In this document: positions 23,716 through 34,960 of the stretch, piece by piece
Layout: each line of letters starts with the position of its first letter
Numbering within the stretch: position 1 is the first letter of the stretch
Assembly: GCA_940337035.1 (NCBI GenBank)
Contig: OW679197.1
Coordinates: 37,702,466-37,766,465 of the forward strand
Length of the DNA: 64,000 nt
Direction: 5' to 3'
From: Agriotes lineatus
Lineage: Eukaryota > Arthropoda > Insecta > Coleoptera > Elateridae
The notes under the pieces: generated by a model
Seen by the model: the letters and a program-made list of their open reading frames with translations, nothing else
Told to the model about the DNA's origin: nothing
Database searches by the model: none
Position numbers and translations under genes: made by a program

Positions 23716-25006
23716 TCGGTAACCAAATAAGTTCGTGCGCTTTTTTATGGTAAAATATAAATATTTATTAAGTAATAATAATACACTATTATTTATCGAA
23801 GTAGTTACCATCACACTCAACGACCTTTTGCCAACGTGACACCGATTTTTGTATGCCGGTATTGTATAACTTTATGGATTTTGAATAAAAAAATTGACGG
23901 ACTGCATTTATTACATCAACTCGAGTTTTTAACTGCCCATGCCTCATAGAGTTGTCAAGAGACAAAAAAAGATGGTAATCACTTGGCGAAATGTCAGGAG
24001 AATATGGAGGGTGTGGTAACGCTTCCCAGCCAAGTTCGGAATTTTTTTCCCGGGTCACTCTTGCAGTATGTGGCCTGGCGTTATCCTGTAGGAATAACAC
24101 TTTCTTTCGATTGATCAAAGAAGGCTGTTTTTGGATGAGTGCTGCTTGTACTCTCTGAAGCGTTCATAATACAAGTTAGCAGTGATGATTTGACCCGTTT
24201 CCAAAAACTCATAATGGACAACTCCGGGTGCTGTCCACCAAACACAATAAAATCTTGTTTGGGTGCAAGGAAGCCTTGGGAGTGTGTGATACCGAATCGG
24301 TAGGCGACAACCAATGATACGAACGCTTAGAATTTGAGTACAATATAAACTTTTCATCGCAGGAAACAAACAACCGATCAAGAAAAGATTCATTATCGTT
24401 GCGTGAAATGTTTGCCGAACAAATGGTAAGATGACTTAATTTGCTATCATTTGAGAATTCATGTGGGACCCATTTGCTTAACTTCCAAGTCTTTCCTAGC
24501 TGATGAAGGTGCAGACGAATGGTTTCGTCACTCACACTGAACCTTTCTGCAAGCTCTAGGCACGTTGTCCTGGAATTTGCCTCCACAACCTGTTGAATAT
24601 CCTCGTTGTTAATGATCTTCGGTCTCCCAGAGTGTGCTTCATCGGTCAAGCTGAGATCTCCCGAACAAAATTTCTTGAATCACTTCTGTGCTGTTCGATC
24701 ACTTACGCCTTACGGCATCATCTCTGAATGCGGTACATATTTTTCTCGCCGCCACTGCAGCTTTGGTACCGAGTTTGTACTCATAGAGTAAACAACCTCG
24801 ACTTAAAGTTTTATTTGTTTCCATTTTCAACTATTTAAAACTAGGAATTAATCAATTGTCACCAAATGTGTATGTATCTGATAAAAGAAGGATTCATACT
24901 AAAGTAGATGACAGATAACAAACAAGTGCTATCGATCAACAACGTAAAAAATATTCATGGCACTCTGCTGTATACAAAAACCGCACGAACTTATTTGGTT
25001 ACCTGA
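23716..25006 (-). mobile_element. mariner transposon with TIRs and TA duplications
   Basis: A 1291-bp element, a usual length for mariner, is bounded by inverted GGTAACCAAATAAGTTCGTG repeats (left from 23718, right complement near 24985-25003). TA sits outside each end (23714-23715, 25007-25008). The left TIR lacks one base relative to the right one (TCGGTAACC against TCAGGTAACC). The transposase runs on the minus strand between the TIRs and is frameshifted, so the copy is non-autonomous, though its termini might still be recognised. Confidence 0.9.
23789..24824 (-). pseudogene. mariner transposase (DD34D), frameshifted
   Basis: An ATG at 24824-24822 opens METNKTLSRGCLLYEYKLGT. Shifted frames then continue through a helix-turn-helix part (FKKFCSGD; DEAHSGRPKI), the first catalytic Asp in SCDEKFILY, CVWWTAPGVVHYEFLETGQ, the second Asp in FLQDNARPHTA, and the third in SPDISPSDYHLF. 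Exactly 34 residues separate the last two Asp, which defines the mariner DD34D family. At least three frameshifts (between 24700 and 24650, near 24270, and near 24120) break the frame, although all three catalytic residues survive. A cut-and-paste transposase, now dead. Confidence 0.92.
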
Positions 25007-25008
25007 TA

Positions 25009-25442
25009 CATTGTATAGCATAAAAGTAGTCGAAGATTTTTGCCTTAGATCCGTAGGTTTCTAAAATACAGTGTGTTTAAGAGTTCAACTTAAAAAAAGG
25101 ATCGGCAACACAGCAACAGACATTTATTTGACATTTGCTTGTCTTTGTAATTTGGCATATCTGTTATGATTTAGACAGAATGAATAAAATTAGAGCGAGT
25201 TTGCCATGCTCTTTGAGGTGGAATCTGCCTGCTGGTGTGCTGAGAAACAAATGATAAAGAGACAATTTCATAGACAGTATTATTGGTTGGTTATGTTAAT
25301 AAATGTATAGCTAAACTCAATTTTTAACCATTTTCCTGAATAAACAGCTTAATATTACTAAAAAATTAAATTCAGCTCTTCGGAAATTTTCTGCGTAATT
25401 TCTAATTAAGAAGTTTGACAACTGAGAAAAATGTATTACCGC
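25009..25442. other. unassigned DNA
   Basis: No feature recognised between the mariner element and the SINE. Confidence 0.5.
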
Positions 25443-25456
25443 AATTAAAAATTCAG

Positions 25457-25707
25457 CGGATGAGGCAGGCGAGCAAATGACTCTCAGGCGGCCGGCCCGG
25501 GTACGATTTCCGGCGACTCTAGATGGATTTTAAAAATTATACGATCTCCGGCTACCACGGTAAAACCTGTGGTATTCGTTAACCTGTAACAAAGGAACTC
25601 TTCCTCAATTTTTACGGGCAAGGCTAGCCACCTACCCGACTTACGAGTTAAGAGGGCTCAAAAAAACAAACTTTGCGGAATAAACAGGACACTGTAAGAA
25701 GAAGAAG
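25457..25707 (+). mobile_element. second tRNA-derived SINE with target-site duplications
   Basis: A 251-bp insertion has a tRNA-related segment with a B-box-like GGGTACGATTTCC inside CCGGCCCGGG..CCGG (about 25495-25520) and a (GAA)n tail. It is flanked by near-identical direct repeats: AATTAAAAATTCAG at 25443-25456 and AATTAAAAATCAG at 25708-25720 (one base missing). The A box is poorly preserved. The body differs from the SINE at 17.2 kb, so this is a separate family. Confidence 0.68.
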
Positions 25708-25859
25708 AATTAAAAATCAGTTTTTAGTCGCTTTCCACTCGCATATAGACAAATGCATTTGTTTAGACAAAACATGCTGGAGTCACCCAGATTTAAATTT
25801 GTTCTGTCTGAATTCTAAGAGATATCAAAAATTATAAAGACACAGAAAATACCAATGAG

Positions 25860-26650
25860 TAGGGATGGGCGCGTGACGTGAAAATAGTCGGATCACGTCG
25901 GGTCACGGCGGGTCCCGTCATGAACGTGACTAATATTTGAAAATCGTGACGTGAACGTGATGGAAGGTGAGTGAATATTTCCAAGGCGTGATGCACGTTT
26001 CACGGTAATATCACGTTAAATATTTAGTCATGAATAAAAGAGCCCCCCCCCCCCATGTGAAAGATTTAGAGATGGACCTGCCCATGCGCATCTGTGGTGT
26101 GGTGTGAGTGTTGTGTGTACTGTGTACAGTCAATGGCGTCCTGCCTGGGAATTAACAATTATTTCTATTCTAAAAGGTTCTATTTAAGGCAGCCGGGAAG
26201 CACGGACACAACAAGTGCTCTGTAGTGTATGTAGGAATAGGGCATTCGCTTGCAATATCCCACAAAACGCTGGAATCGCATACCCAGCCGCCTGCCCTCG
26301 AATTCAACCACCGGTAATATTTTTTTTTATTTGAAAATGTATATAATTTATTAGAAACGTGAAGATATTTTTACCAGTAACTTAATTTGATTTTTGAAAT
26401 TATTTAGTATGGCAATGCCCACTTACGAGGGAAGTAAAGCCCCTTACAGATTTTTATAGGTTTTAAATTTGAACATTCTGTTTTATCTGAATTTGAATTT
26501 TGAAATAAATGCTGCTGGTCACGTCGTGAGTGGCGGGTCACGCCGTGAACGTGAGTGAACGTGAGCGTGAGCGTGCGTGAACGTGAGTGTTTAAAGCGTG
26601 CGTGAAACGTGCGTGACGTGAGTGAATACTCACTCACGCGCCCATTTTTA
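25860..26650. mobile_element. hAT-type MITE with 8-bp target-site duplication
   Basis: A 791-bp element has terminal inverted repeats TAGGGATGGGCGCGTGA (left) and TAAAAATGGGCGCGTGA (complement of the right end). CCAATGAG is duplicated directly outside (25852-25859, 26651-26658); 8 bp is the hAT target length. Both subterminal regions are crowded with CGTGA/TCACG words (25870-26000, 26520-26640), typical of hAT transposase binding sites. No transposase ORF was found. A run of 12 C lies at 26043-26054. Confidence 0.85.
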
Positions 26651-26751
26651 CCAATGAGTGTTTCCTACTAAAAACTATTTTAGTTATTGGGCTATCCATC
26701 AAATAGTTATCGTTTAATCTATGTGGTGACGGTCGTGTTTCATCCCCTATA

Positions 26752-27680
26752 CAGTGGCTATATAAGGACAGTGGGGTCAATTTAAAAAAAGGCAGCCATT
26801 AAGAGTCGTCTTTACAACAACCAGCCACGCCCTTAGGTATTGTTCTGTGCACGGCCTGGTAAATTGTAAGACAAACGTCACCCTGCTAAATTGTGACATA
26901 AACGTCATTTTATACGGACTGGACATATGTGAAGTTCGGAAATGCTTTGCAGAGCGCTGTATACCCACGATTGCAAAAATTTGTGCAATATGAGGTGGTC
27001 AAATGTGCAGTGTAACATTAATTTTACAAGAATGTCAATAATATTACTTAGACAGAATTAAACGGCAAGAGACGATATGAAACGTAAGAAATCGCTGCTA
27101 GCGATTAAAAATCCTCGTTAAGGAGCAACCTAATATTGGAATATAAGTCAAGGTGTCCTTTTTATCTTCTGTATTGTGTTTTTGTACATAGAAAACAAAA
27201 ATTAATAACATTTTGCGTTGATCGACACAGAGATTACGTACAAAAACTCAATAATTTTTTTTATGTTCATAGTCAAACCGTTGTATTTATTCCACCAGTT
27301 AATTTAGAGGAATAGAATATTCAGTGTTACGTAGTCCATAAATTCTCTTTAATTTGATGCAAAAATCTTTGGCATTAAGACATTTATATAGTTTATTAAG
27401 GCTTTTAATTTGGACTAATGCGCAATTTTCGCAAAAAGCATTTTACTTTAACTCGTTGACATTTTCTTATGCAAACGAAAATTCGGCATTCGCTTACACA
27501 GAACACTGTAGAATTTTATGAGGATTATTTCATTCCACTTCATATTGGGGCTACTTTCAATAATAAAGCAATTTTGTGTGACTATGTGTAATTTCGTAAA
27601 ACGACTCCTAATGGCGGATTTTAAAACAACCAATCAGAAACAGGACCAAAATTGACCACACTGTCCTTATATAGCCACTG
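26752..27680. mobile_element. 929-bp TA-flanked MITE
   Basis: Ends are inverted repeats starting CAGTGGCTATATAAGGACAG and continuing about 32 bp with one or two mismatches (26752-26784 and 27649-27680). TA lies just outside both ends (26750-26751, 27681-27682), pointing to Tc1/mariner-type mobilisation. No transposase was found. The left part contains the AACGTCA repeats also seen at 17.1 kb. Confidence 0.85.
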
Positions 27681-27682
27681 TA

Positions 27683-28424
27683 ATTCGCTATTAGTCCACA
27701 AATAGTAGCCAATATCATCCAAATCAATTCAAGCGTTCTGTTGCTATAAGCAAATTACAAACGTAACTTGAAAGTTTGAACACGCTATATTTCCAAAAAC
27801 TACGGAGCTGAGATAAAAACACAACAGATAATTTCGCCTTCTTTATATTACAATGTACCTCACATATTCAGAAAAGCAAAATATATAACAAGACATTTCG
27901 TAAACTGGTGAACCAGTGCTTGCATTGTAGTACAGCCGTTATTATATTATGTTACAAGCATGATAGCCACATTATGTGCTACGACTTTGGCTAAAAATAA
28001 TTAGCAACAAGAAGGTGGGTAGTACTTAATTATTGCCCAGCAAATCGAGTCGGCAATTTACCAATACTGTTAGCGAAAATTTATCGCGCTTATATTCATT
28101 TGACGTGATATTCTTGAGTTTTCTTAATTGTCCGGCTTTTCTTCAACGCCAAAGCGGTTTTTGTCTTCACAAAAGTTATGCAGTTGCGAGAATAGAAAAA
28201 TTGCAAATTTATATAAAATAGTCGAGATCGAGAAGTTGTGCTGATAAACAAAATGGAATATTTTGAAATTTTTAAAATAAACTTTATTTTTTGTTTAGAA
28301 ACAGGTATCGGGAGGTACGCATTGATATTATTTCATAAAATTATCATACCGCTAATATATACGAATTGATTTGCCATATTCAGCAACCAGAAAGCTTCTG
28401 AAAACGAATTTAAATCTTTTCCCT
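27683..28424. other. unassigned DNA, possibly upstream part of the next transposon
   Basis: No motif recognised. It may include the 5' end of the transposon whose transposase remains start near 28425, but no TIR was identified. Confidence 0.4.
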
Positions 28425-29133
28425 TATCGTGTAACTTTTGTTCATCAAATACGATCTGCAGATATGCTCCGTCGAGAACAATACTGTAGATGGTTCCTTA
28501 ATAGCTTTCCTGATGACGATGCTTTGAACAATTTTTTTTTCGGATGAGGCATGGTTTTACTTATCAGGATACATGAATTTCCAAAATATGAGAATTTGGG
28601 CTGCTGCAAACCCACATTCCTTTAATGAGGCACCACTTCATCCACAGAAACTTGGAGTATGGATCGGCATTAGTCGAAGACGAATTGTGGTACCGATACC
28701 TTTCCAATAAATTATTACTGCATTACGGTACCGTCATGAAATTTTAGAGCAATTTTTCAATCAATTGGACGATCAGGAACTACAGGAGGGCTACTTTCCG
28801 CAAGATGGTTCACTGGTGCATTGCACTTGAGAAAATTTAGGTTTCATCCAAGAATTCTTTGGAGACAGATTAATAAACAGGAATACGCCGACCCCTTTTC
28901 CACCTCGATCTTGCGAATTGACGCCACTGGACTTTTGCATTTGGTCTTGGCTAAAAAATTCCATTTATAAAACTGAAATACAGGACTTGAATGAGCTTGC
29001 AATTAGAATAACTGAAAAGTATAATGAATTAAATAATTTACCCAATATGCTAGAAAATGTGTTTCCAAGTCTGACAAATAGAGCAAGGTTATGTGTCGAG
29101 GAAGGTGGCGGGCTTTTTGAGCACCTGCTCTAA
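28425..29133 (+). pseudogene. IS630/Tc1-mariner superfamily transposase remains
   Basis: Plus-strand frames read YRVTFVHQIRSADMLRREQY, then after a shift at the T run (28532-28540) SDEAWFYLSGYMNFQNMRIW, NPHSFNEAPLHPQKLGVWIG, a QDG segment where QDGATAH is usual, and FPPRSCELTPLDFCIWSWLK. Together these match the DDE domain of a large insect transposase family: S-D-E-A-x-F-x-L-x-G-x-x-N, W-x-P-R-S-P-D-L-T-P-x-D. In-frame stops (TAA near 28710, TGA near 28830), the frameshift and the loss of the ordinary P-D (here C-E) make it a pseudogene. The last 72 codons (28918-29133) are open. Confidence 0.85.
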
Positions 29134-30607
29134 ATTTTCAAATATCAACATTATGTTAATAAAATCCTTCTAAAGTACCATTTCTAATCGTATTATTTAA
29201 ATCTGTAAAAAATCGCAGCTGTCATGCTCAATTTTTGACATAACTTTCAAATTTCAAATGCCAGCACCTACGTAAAGCTGACTGCAGACGATTTACTTTT
29301 CGTCATGGCTCACAGCAATTAACTTTTTTAAAAATCACTGTATTTTGTACCCCACAAATGTATATTAAACAAGGTAAAATTGAAAAGCTGCTTTAACTCT
29401 CTAGAACTGACAAGGCGGGGCATGGGGAGCCGACGCATTAGTATTTTCATTAGTAAACCGCATTTATGTGGAGCAAAAAATTTGAAGGGAATCTATGTCT
29501 ATTTCAATGTACGCTATTTCTAGGTTTATTTTGAAAATAATATTCGAAACCGTTATCAGAGAGAGCACAACTCGTACTTTCAGATGAAGTACTTTTCTGA
29601 TAACACAGTTTCATAGAAGTAATATAATATTTCTGAAACTTTGCATGGGTATTGCAATGCCATTTTAAAGTATTTTGAACAAATAAAGTGCTTTACCTGA
29701 ATAAAACATTTTCTCTACTTACAGCCCGTGAGGGTTCATGAAGACCAATCCATCCTTTTTGTATGAATGTTTTTGTCTTAAAGCTTGCTAACGGATAACA
29801 CTGCGGAAAGCTTTAACACTAATTGATACACACCTCGTATGTATTGTAATGGTTTACTGCCCACAGCAATTCTGATTGCCTATGTAACTAAATGAATAAG
29901 GTCAACAGGAGTACAGAATTAAATATTCTATTTATTGCAAGATAATCAGTACTTCACATTAATAGATGCACTTGATGTGAGCAGCAATAACTAATCATTT
30001 GAGGGATAAAAGTTAGCATGAGATAAGGTAGGTTTCAGAAGGGTTATGTTATATCAGTTATGATAAATGTTTCTAAGAGCCAATGCAATTTAATTTGTAA
30101 CTGACGGATTTGAGCTTAGTTACGTCAAACATAATGTGAATAAAATGATACAGAATGATTTGTTAAATACAGAAAGTATATGAGCGTTATGTATCAGAAG
30201 TGTATAAGCCAGCAAAAGGCAAATTAGCTGAAAGGTAAACGAAACAGTGCTAGCAAAGTAATTATTGCAATAGAGCAATGGAAAAATGGAAGGCAACCGA
30301 TCGAAAGACAATTAGTGAGTTGCTAAAGGAACTCCAAGTGCATCAGTGCATTATAAACCAGAGTTATTTAAAAGGAGAGCAGTGTAGTGACATTTCTTTC
30401 AAGAAAAAGGCAATTTTAGTAGCTACGCAAAGACATGACTTCAAACTGTAGTCGATAAGGTCAAACATGTTATCAATCCTAATTTCTTTTATACAAATTG
30501 AAAATCTAGTTGCTAAGTTACGAGTCCGCCTTTTGTTATAATTGCCAAACAAGCTTGTAAAATTTGTGTTGGGGGCAGATTGAGCTTCTCATTTTATCGC
30601 ATAAAAT
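29134..30607. other. unassigned AT-rich DNA
   Basis: No feature recognised. Confidence 0.5.
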
Positions 30608-30640
30608 TATAAATAAAAAGTCTTTTGTAATACCAGTTGT
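30608..30640 (+). promoter_or_regulatory. core-promoter-like TATA and initiator pair
   Basis: TATAAATA at 30608-30615 is followed, 27 bases from its first T, by CCAGTT with the A at 30635, the spacing expected between an arthropod TATA box and initiator. A GC-richer exon-like stretch follows. It could be a host promoter or the promoter of an unrecognised retroelement. Confidence 0.3.
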
Positions 30641-30934
30641 GTGTAAAGTTATTCACCAGTGTACAGTGCATCTTTGGGTATAGTTTGCTATGTGTTAGAG
30701 TTTCAAGTGTAGCAGTTTAGTCAGCAGTGGGATTCGTCCAAGTGCGAGTAACTTCGAGGGCCCATTTTCAAAAGTAAGCAGCATCGCCCAGTAAAAATAG
30801 TGCATGCTACGTGTAGAGAAGACGTTCAGGAGCCAGCAGGTGTAGACATTTCAACCAACAAGCCTTTCCCAAGTGCGGAATTCCCGTGGCGTCATTGGAA
30901 AGTGTATCCAGCGTCCGAAAGGTCTCCGATTAAG
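30635..30934 (+). other. candidate 5' untranslated exon
   Basis: About 300 bases of mixed composition follow the TATA/initiator pair and end at a consensus donor TTAAG|GTAAGA (GT at 30935-30936). A second donor-like GTTCAG|GTACGT lies near 31034. Downstream an ATG at 31084 opens only 29 codons. The texture is that of a 5' UTR or a long non-coding RNA exon. No coding homology recognised. Confidence 0.25.
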
Positions 30935-31039
30935 GTAAGAATTTCGCAGGAAGCCTTTGCAGCAGCCCCATAATTCGGTGGGCTCTTCAAGTTCAGACTG
31001 TCTACGAGGTGTAGCACCAGGTTTCAGTTGTTCAGGTAC

Positions 31040-31620
31040 GTCAAGCTTCTAGTAAATTAAACAAAGTCTCTAAAAAGAACGAAATGACGCGGAGTTTTCA
31101 TTTTTTGCCGGATCAGAACAAAAAGCAATCGCGCGTGGGTTTTGAGGTGACACTAAAAACAAAACGAGGTTAGCAGTTGCTACGTCACAGAATTAAGCGT
31201 ATTTACCTGATGCTTCCTTGCTAGTTTGGTGTTTTAAAATTCAATTTTACGCTAGTTTGCACTGACAGATCGTCTTGTTTACTGAGTCAATTGTATAGGT
31301 TATAATCGTCAGATGGAAGTGGTGCATGTGTCCTAATAATTAAGAGTAATTGTCATACGAGTTATTTTTCAAGCAAAGTTTCCTATTAATTTTATGAACC
31401 GGCACCTTGAGTTAAGATTTGTTTCATGTTCACCCACCGGAGCTAAGCCCTAATTTATTGCAAATAGATAAAATAAGGAATGAGCAATAAACCGTTTATT
31501 TGTGGTAATTATTATTACACTCTTTTAATTTACCCTGAGTTTGATAGGCAGGTTCTTAGTTGAAACTAATACATTTCATAGTGTAGTATCCCTTGCTAAT
31601 AATTATAGGTAAATTTTATA
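31040..31620. other. unassigned DNA
   Basis: No supported feature, apart from the 29-codon ORF at 31084. Confidence 0.45.
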
Positions 31621-31775
31621 CAGGGTTGTCCCTACAATAATGGGACACCGATTAGTTATAGATCCCTCACGTTATAATAAATCGATTAAACCTAATATAC
31701 CTTAGTACAAAGTCCCTTCAGTAAGAAGTTATAGGAACTTGAAGTTCAAGTTTTTATTTTCTATTTTTTTGTTAA

Positions 31776-32745
31776 CCTTCCGTCGGGCGCAATATGTTGA
31801 CCGCCGAGTTCGGGCACAATGTGCTGGATGGGCATACATCCAAAAAACATAATAAACTAAGTTAACTTATACAACTGCCACGTGGTAGGCATCATTATTA
31901 GAGGTGTCAAACTAAGGGAAAATATAAAAGTTTCTGCAAAAGGAAGATGTATTTGACATAAAACTAGCCGAACAAGTTTTAATGAAATTTATGACCTACT
32001 ATCAAATACAGTAAATAAAGTAAACTAAAAAAGTAGATTTAAAAAAGCGTCAAGTAGAAAAAGTTACGTTAGAAAGTAGATTAAAGAGTTTACAGTAATA
32101 ATTACTGCTCAGTCATCTTCGGAGAGGGGTCTATACCTTCTCCAATAAAACAACGATCGCACACCATATTTGTTTTGTGTGGGATAAGTATAGAGGGGTC
32201 TGGCATTTCTTGCATTCGTGATGTTTCAGCCATCTCAAACCAGTGTCGCTGGTGTATGTTGAGCATCGTTTTCTATTAGGGGGTCGGAGAAGATCCTTTT
32301 TCTCCTTCCTGCGAAGGAGGATGAAATCTTTTCAGTTTGTTTTTGAGGTCGGTCGGAATTCCAATGGTTTCAACTTTCTTCGGTTTAGCTTCCCAATCGT
32401 CAGTTGATGGGTCAGTCAGACTGATAAATCAAGGTATTTTCACAAAATTATTGAAATGTCTTACATTTAGTCTTAAAGCGAAAGTAATAAATAATTTTTC
32501 TGCAAGTATTTCGAAAATACGTACCTTGAACATTGTGGCGAGTTCAGGCGCAATGAGGTTCTTTGAAGAAAACTTGAATAACTTTTTATAGTGAAGATCA
32601 AGCACAAACTAATAGGGAGAGTTATATACAGCACGCCAAAATAGGCAGCTACTGTGTGCGCCAGGTTTCAACCCTGCCTAGCAGCGGGGCGAGATAAAAA
32701 AATTACCGCTCTGTGCCTGTCAGATCAAATGCGTCCGACGAAAGG
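31776..32745 (-). mobile_element. piggyBac-type element nested in the palindrome
   Basis: A 970-bp insertion is flanked by TTAA on both sides (31772-31775, 32746-32749). Its inverted ends are CCTTCCGTCGGGCGC (left) and CCTTTCGTCGGACGC (complement of right). The opposite arm of the host palindrome keeps the uninterrupted TTGTTAATTTAC, a single TTAA, so the target site is directly visible. The C-terminal part of a protein, apparently its transposase, remains on the minus strand. Confidence 0.82.
32110..32595 (-). pseudogene. probable piggyBac-type transposase C-terminal remnant
   Basis: Minus-strand frames read PELATMFKVRIFEILAEKLF, then TDPSTDDWEAKPKKVETIGI, then after stops and a shift a Cys-containing end (NMVCDRCFIGEGIDPSPK). 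The charged linker followed by a short Cys/His-rich tail fits the C-terminus of piggyBac transposases, and the enclosing element has piggyBac-type TTAA ends. The match is weak at sequence level and the catalytic region is missing. Confidence 0.45.
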
Positions 32746-33776
32746 TTAATTTCCACAAATGTAGAGATATCGATTTGAATTTTGGTATACATGGTTACTA
32801 TTATGTACTGCACTAATAAAACAATTTTCGGAATTACACTTGACTGTGAGAGGCACTTTACCTATCTTTGAAAACTTTTTTTAATTATAACTTCGTTATC
32901 TGTAACATTATTTGAAATTTTAGGTTACTATCTGAAAGAGAACTAAACAGCACAAAAATAATGTACTCTTAGTTCTTAAGCCTAAAAGCAACGTTTTACC
33001 TTAAAATGCCCATGAAAGGTTTTTGGTAGTCATTAACCCGTGCAATTATTAAGTAGCCATGATCACAAAAACAATGGTCAGCTAGTAAAAAACAATGATA
33101 AAACAATTAATGACATTAGTGACATACGAATTTGTTCTTTTATGTTTAAGAAAATGCAGCTACATAACGAATTCTCCAATGCTGAAGGGTTCGTTATGTC
33201 GCAGCATTTTCGTAAGCACAAAAGACAAAAAACTGATGTAACCAATGTCATTAATTAATTTCTTGTTGTTGTTTACTAGATTACAATTATTACTCACTGT
33301 TTTTGTGATCGTGGCTACTTGATAATTGCACGTCTTAATGACAACCAAAAAACTTTGATGAGCATTTTAAGCTAAACGGTTGCTCTTAGGCTTATGAAAT
33401 AAGAGCACATTATTTTTGTATATTTAATTCTATTTCAAATAATAACCTAAAATTTTGAAAAATGCTACAGATAACGAAGTTAGAGCTAAAAAAAGGTTTG
33501 AAAGATACGTAAAGTACCCCTTACAGTTAAGTCTAGCTTATGAAATTTTTCCTATTAGTGCACTACAAAATAGTAAGCATGTATACCAAAATTCAAATCG
33601 ACATATTTACATATCTGTAAATTAACAAAATAAATTTAATTTAAAAATTGAACTTCGCGGCCCCATAACTTCTTACTGAAGGGACTTTGTACTAAGGTAT
33701 ATTACGTTTAATCGATTTATTATGCGTAAAGACTCTATGACTAATCGGTGTCCCATAATTTTAGGGACACCCTGTA

Positions 33777-34369
33777 TTGTATTTAAAACTATTTATTTAA
33801 GCGAGGCTATAACAGTATATACAATACAGATACACAATCTGCTTCTATTGCCCCTACATGGCAACACTCGGAACGATAACTATCATAGCTGTTCTAGGGC
33901 TAACTACAGAACCATTAGTTTAGAGAAAAGTATTTCTTTATAGCTTAAGTTTCACAAAAATAGGCACATTTTGAACCCAACAGATACAAGAGAAATTAAA
34001 CTCTGCTTTATCCCAAATATGTTAGAGAAAATTGGTAAATTTTTTTATCCGATAGATAGAGGAGTAGCAAAAACATTTTTAGTTCGATAGTTACCACTTG
34101 TGGGAGAAGTTCTGTGTAAGGCCTTTTACAGATATTTTTTATAATTTCGACTAATTTAAAAATAATTTACTAAGTAGAATACAGTGTGAACATAGTATCG
34201 TTTGTTTGTTAGTCTATTATAATTAAAAGCTGCATTCTTAAAATTTCAATTTGTTTTAAGAAAAAGCGCATTTTTCAAATAAGAGTTTAGTTTGCTGCAG
34301 AGTGGCGGTAATAAAACAATACTCCTGACAAAAGAACTAAAAGAATACAGGCTAAAGTTAACCTAGTTG
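33777..34369. other. unassigned AT-rich DNA
   Basis: No feature recognised. Confidence 0.5.
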
Positions 34370-34960
34370 CCGTTTTAATTAATTAGCTTCGGCTGCTTCT
34401 CCATCGCAATAAATGTAATTGGGAAGCAGTAATTTGTGCAGGAATTTTTAATAAAAAATCATCCTAGAACTCAACACGGGCGCTTGCATTATGCAGCATC
34501 CTGCTCCCAAAGCACAGTTCTAAATCTTCAACGCAAACAAGTCGTGGGCAAATTAGGAACTAATTTCCAGCTGTATAATTTAAAGGCATCGCCTTTATGC
34601 GATGACCACCGGTTAAGTCGTCAACGCACGGCCGGTATTCAATTTCATAAGTGTCAGTTCTTCGGACATAACATGATACATTTCGAGCTGCGGGCTAATT
34701 CACAGATTAAGCTCACGCGGCCCAGCGCGGCCGTTTTTTGCCTGTCCATGGTTGCTCAACAAACTTGAAATGGGAAAGCTTAAAATGTGCAGCGATGTAA
34801 TTAATTATTTGATCTGATGATTAGTACCGGGGGACGTTTGGCCTCAACTTCTAGGCGCCTGACAGGCCCGCATCGCTGGAAATTTGGATACGCATTTCTC
34901 ATTTTATGGTTTCGGATGTGTGGAAGCTGTTGGAAACTTATCGTGCAAGGGGTTAATTGT
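34370..34960. promoter_or_regulatory. GC-balanced island, possible cis-regulatory module
   Basis: A single-copy-looking stretch has homeodomain cores (TTTTAATTAATTAGC near 34374), a Hox/Abd-B-like GCAATAAATGTAATT near 34405, and GCGGCCGTTTTTT (34727-34739) shared with the island at 9.1-10 kb. A 110-codon ORF (34436-34768) lies here but shows no domain. The enhancer interpretation is inference. Confidence 0.25.

Larger units (their letters stand above)
31621..33774. mobile_element. long palindromic TA-flanked element interrupted by a piggyBac relative
   Basis: Inverted ends (CAGGGTTGTCCCTACAATAA on the left; CAGGGTGTCCCTAAAATTAT as complement of the right) have TA just outside (31619-31620, 33775-33776). 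The symmetry extends over nearly the whole element. For example, TACCTTAGTACAAAGTCCCT near 31699 and GATTTGAATTTTGGTATACA near 32771 both recur inverted near 33690 and 33595. A 970-bp insertion sits in the left arm. Without it the element is about 1.18 kb with arms near 590 bp meeting around 33175. Inner arms are more diverged (about 75-80% by eye). No transposase belonging to the palindrome itself. Confidence 0.88.
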
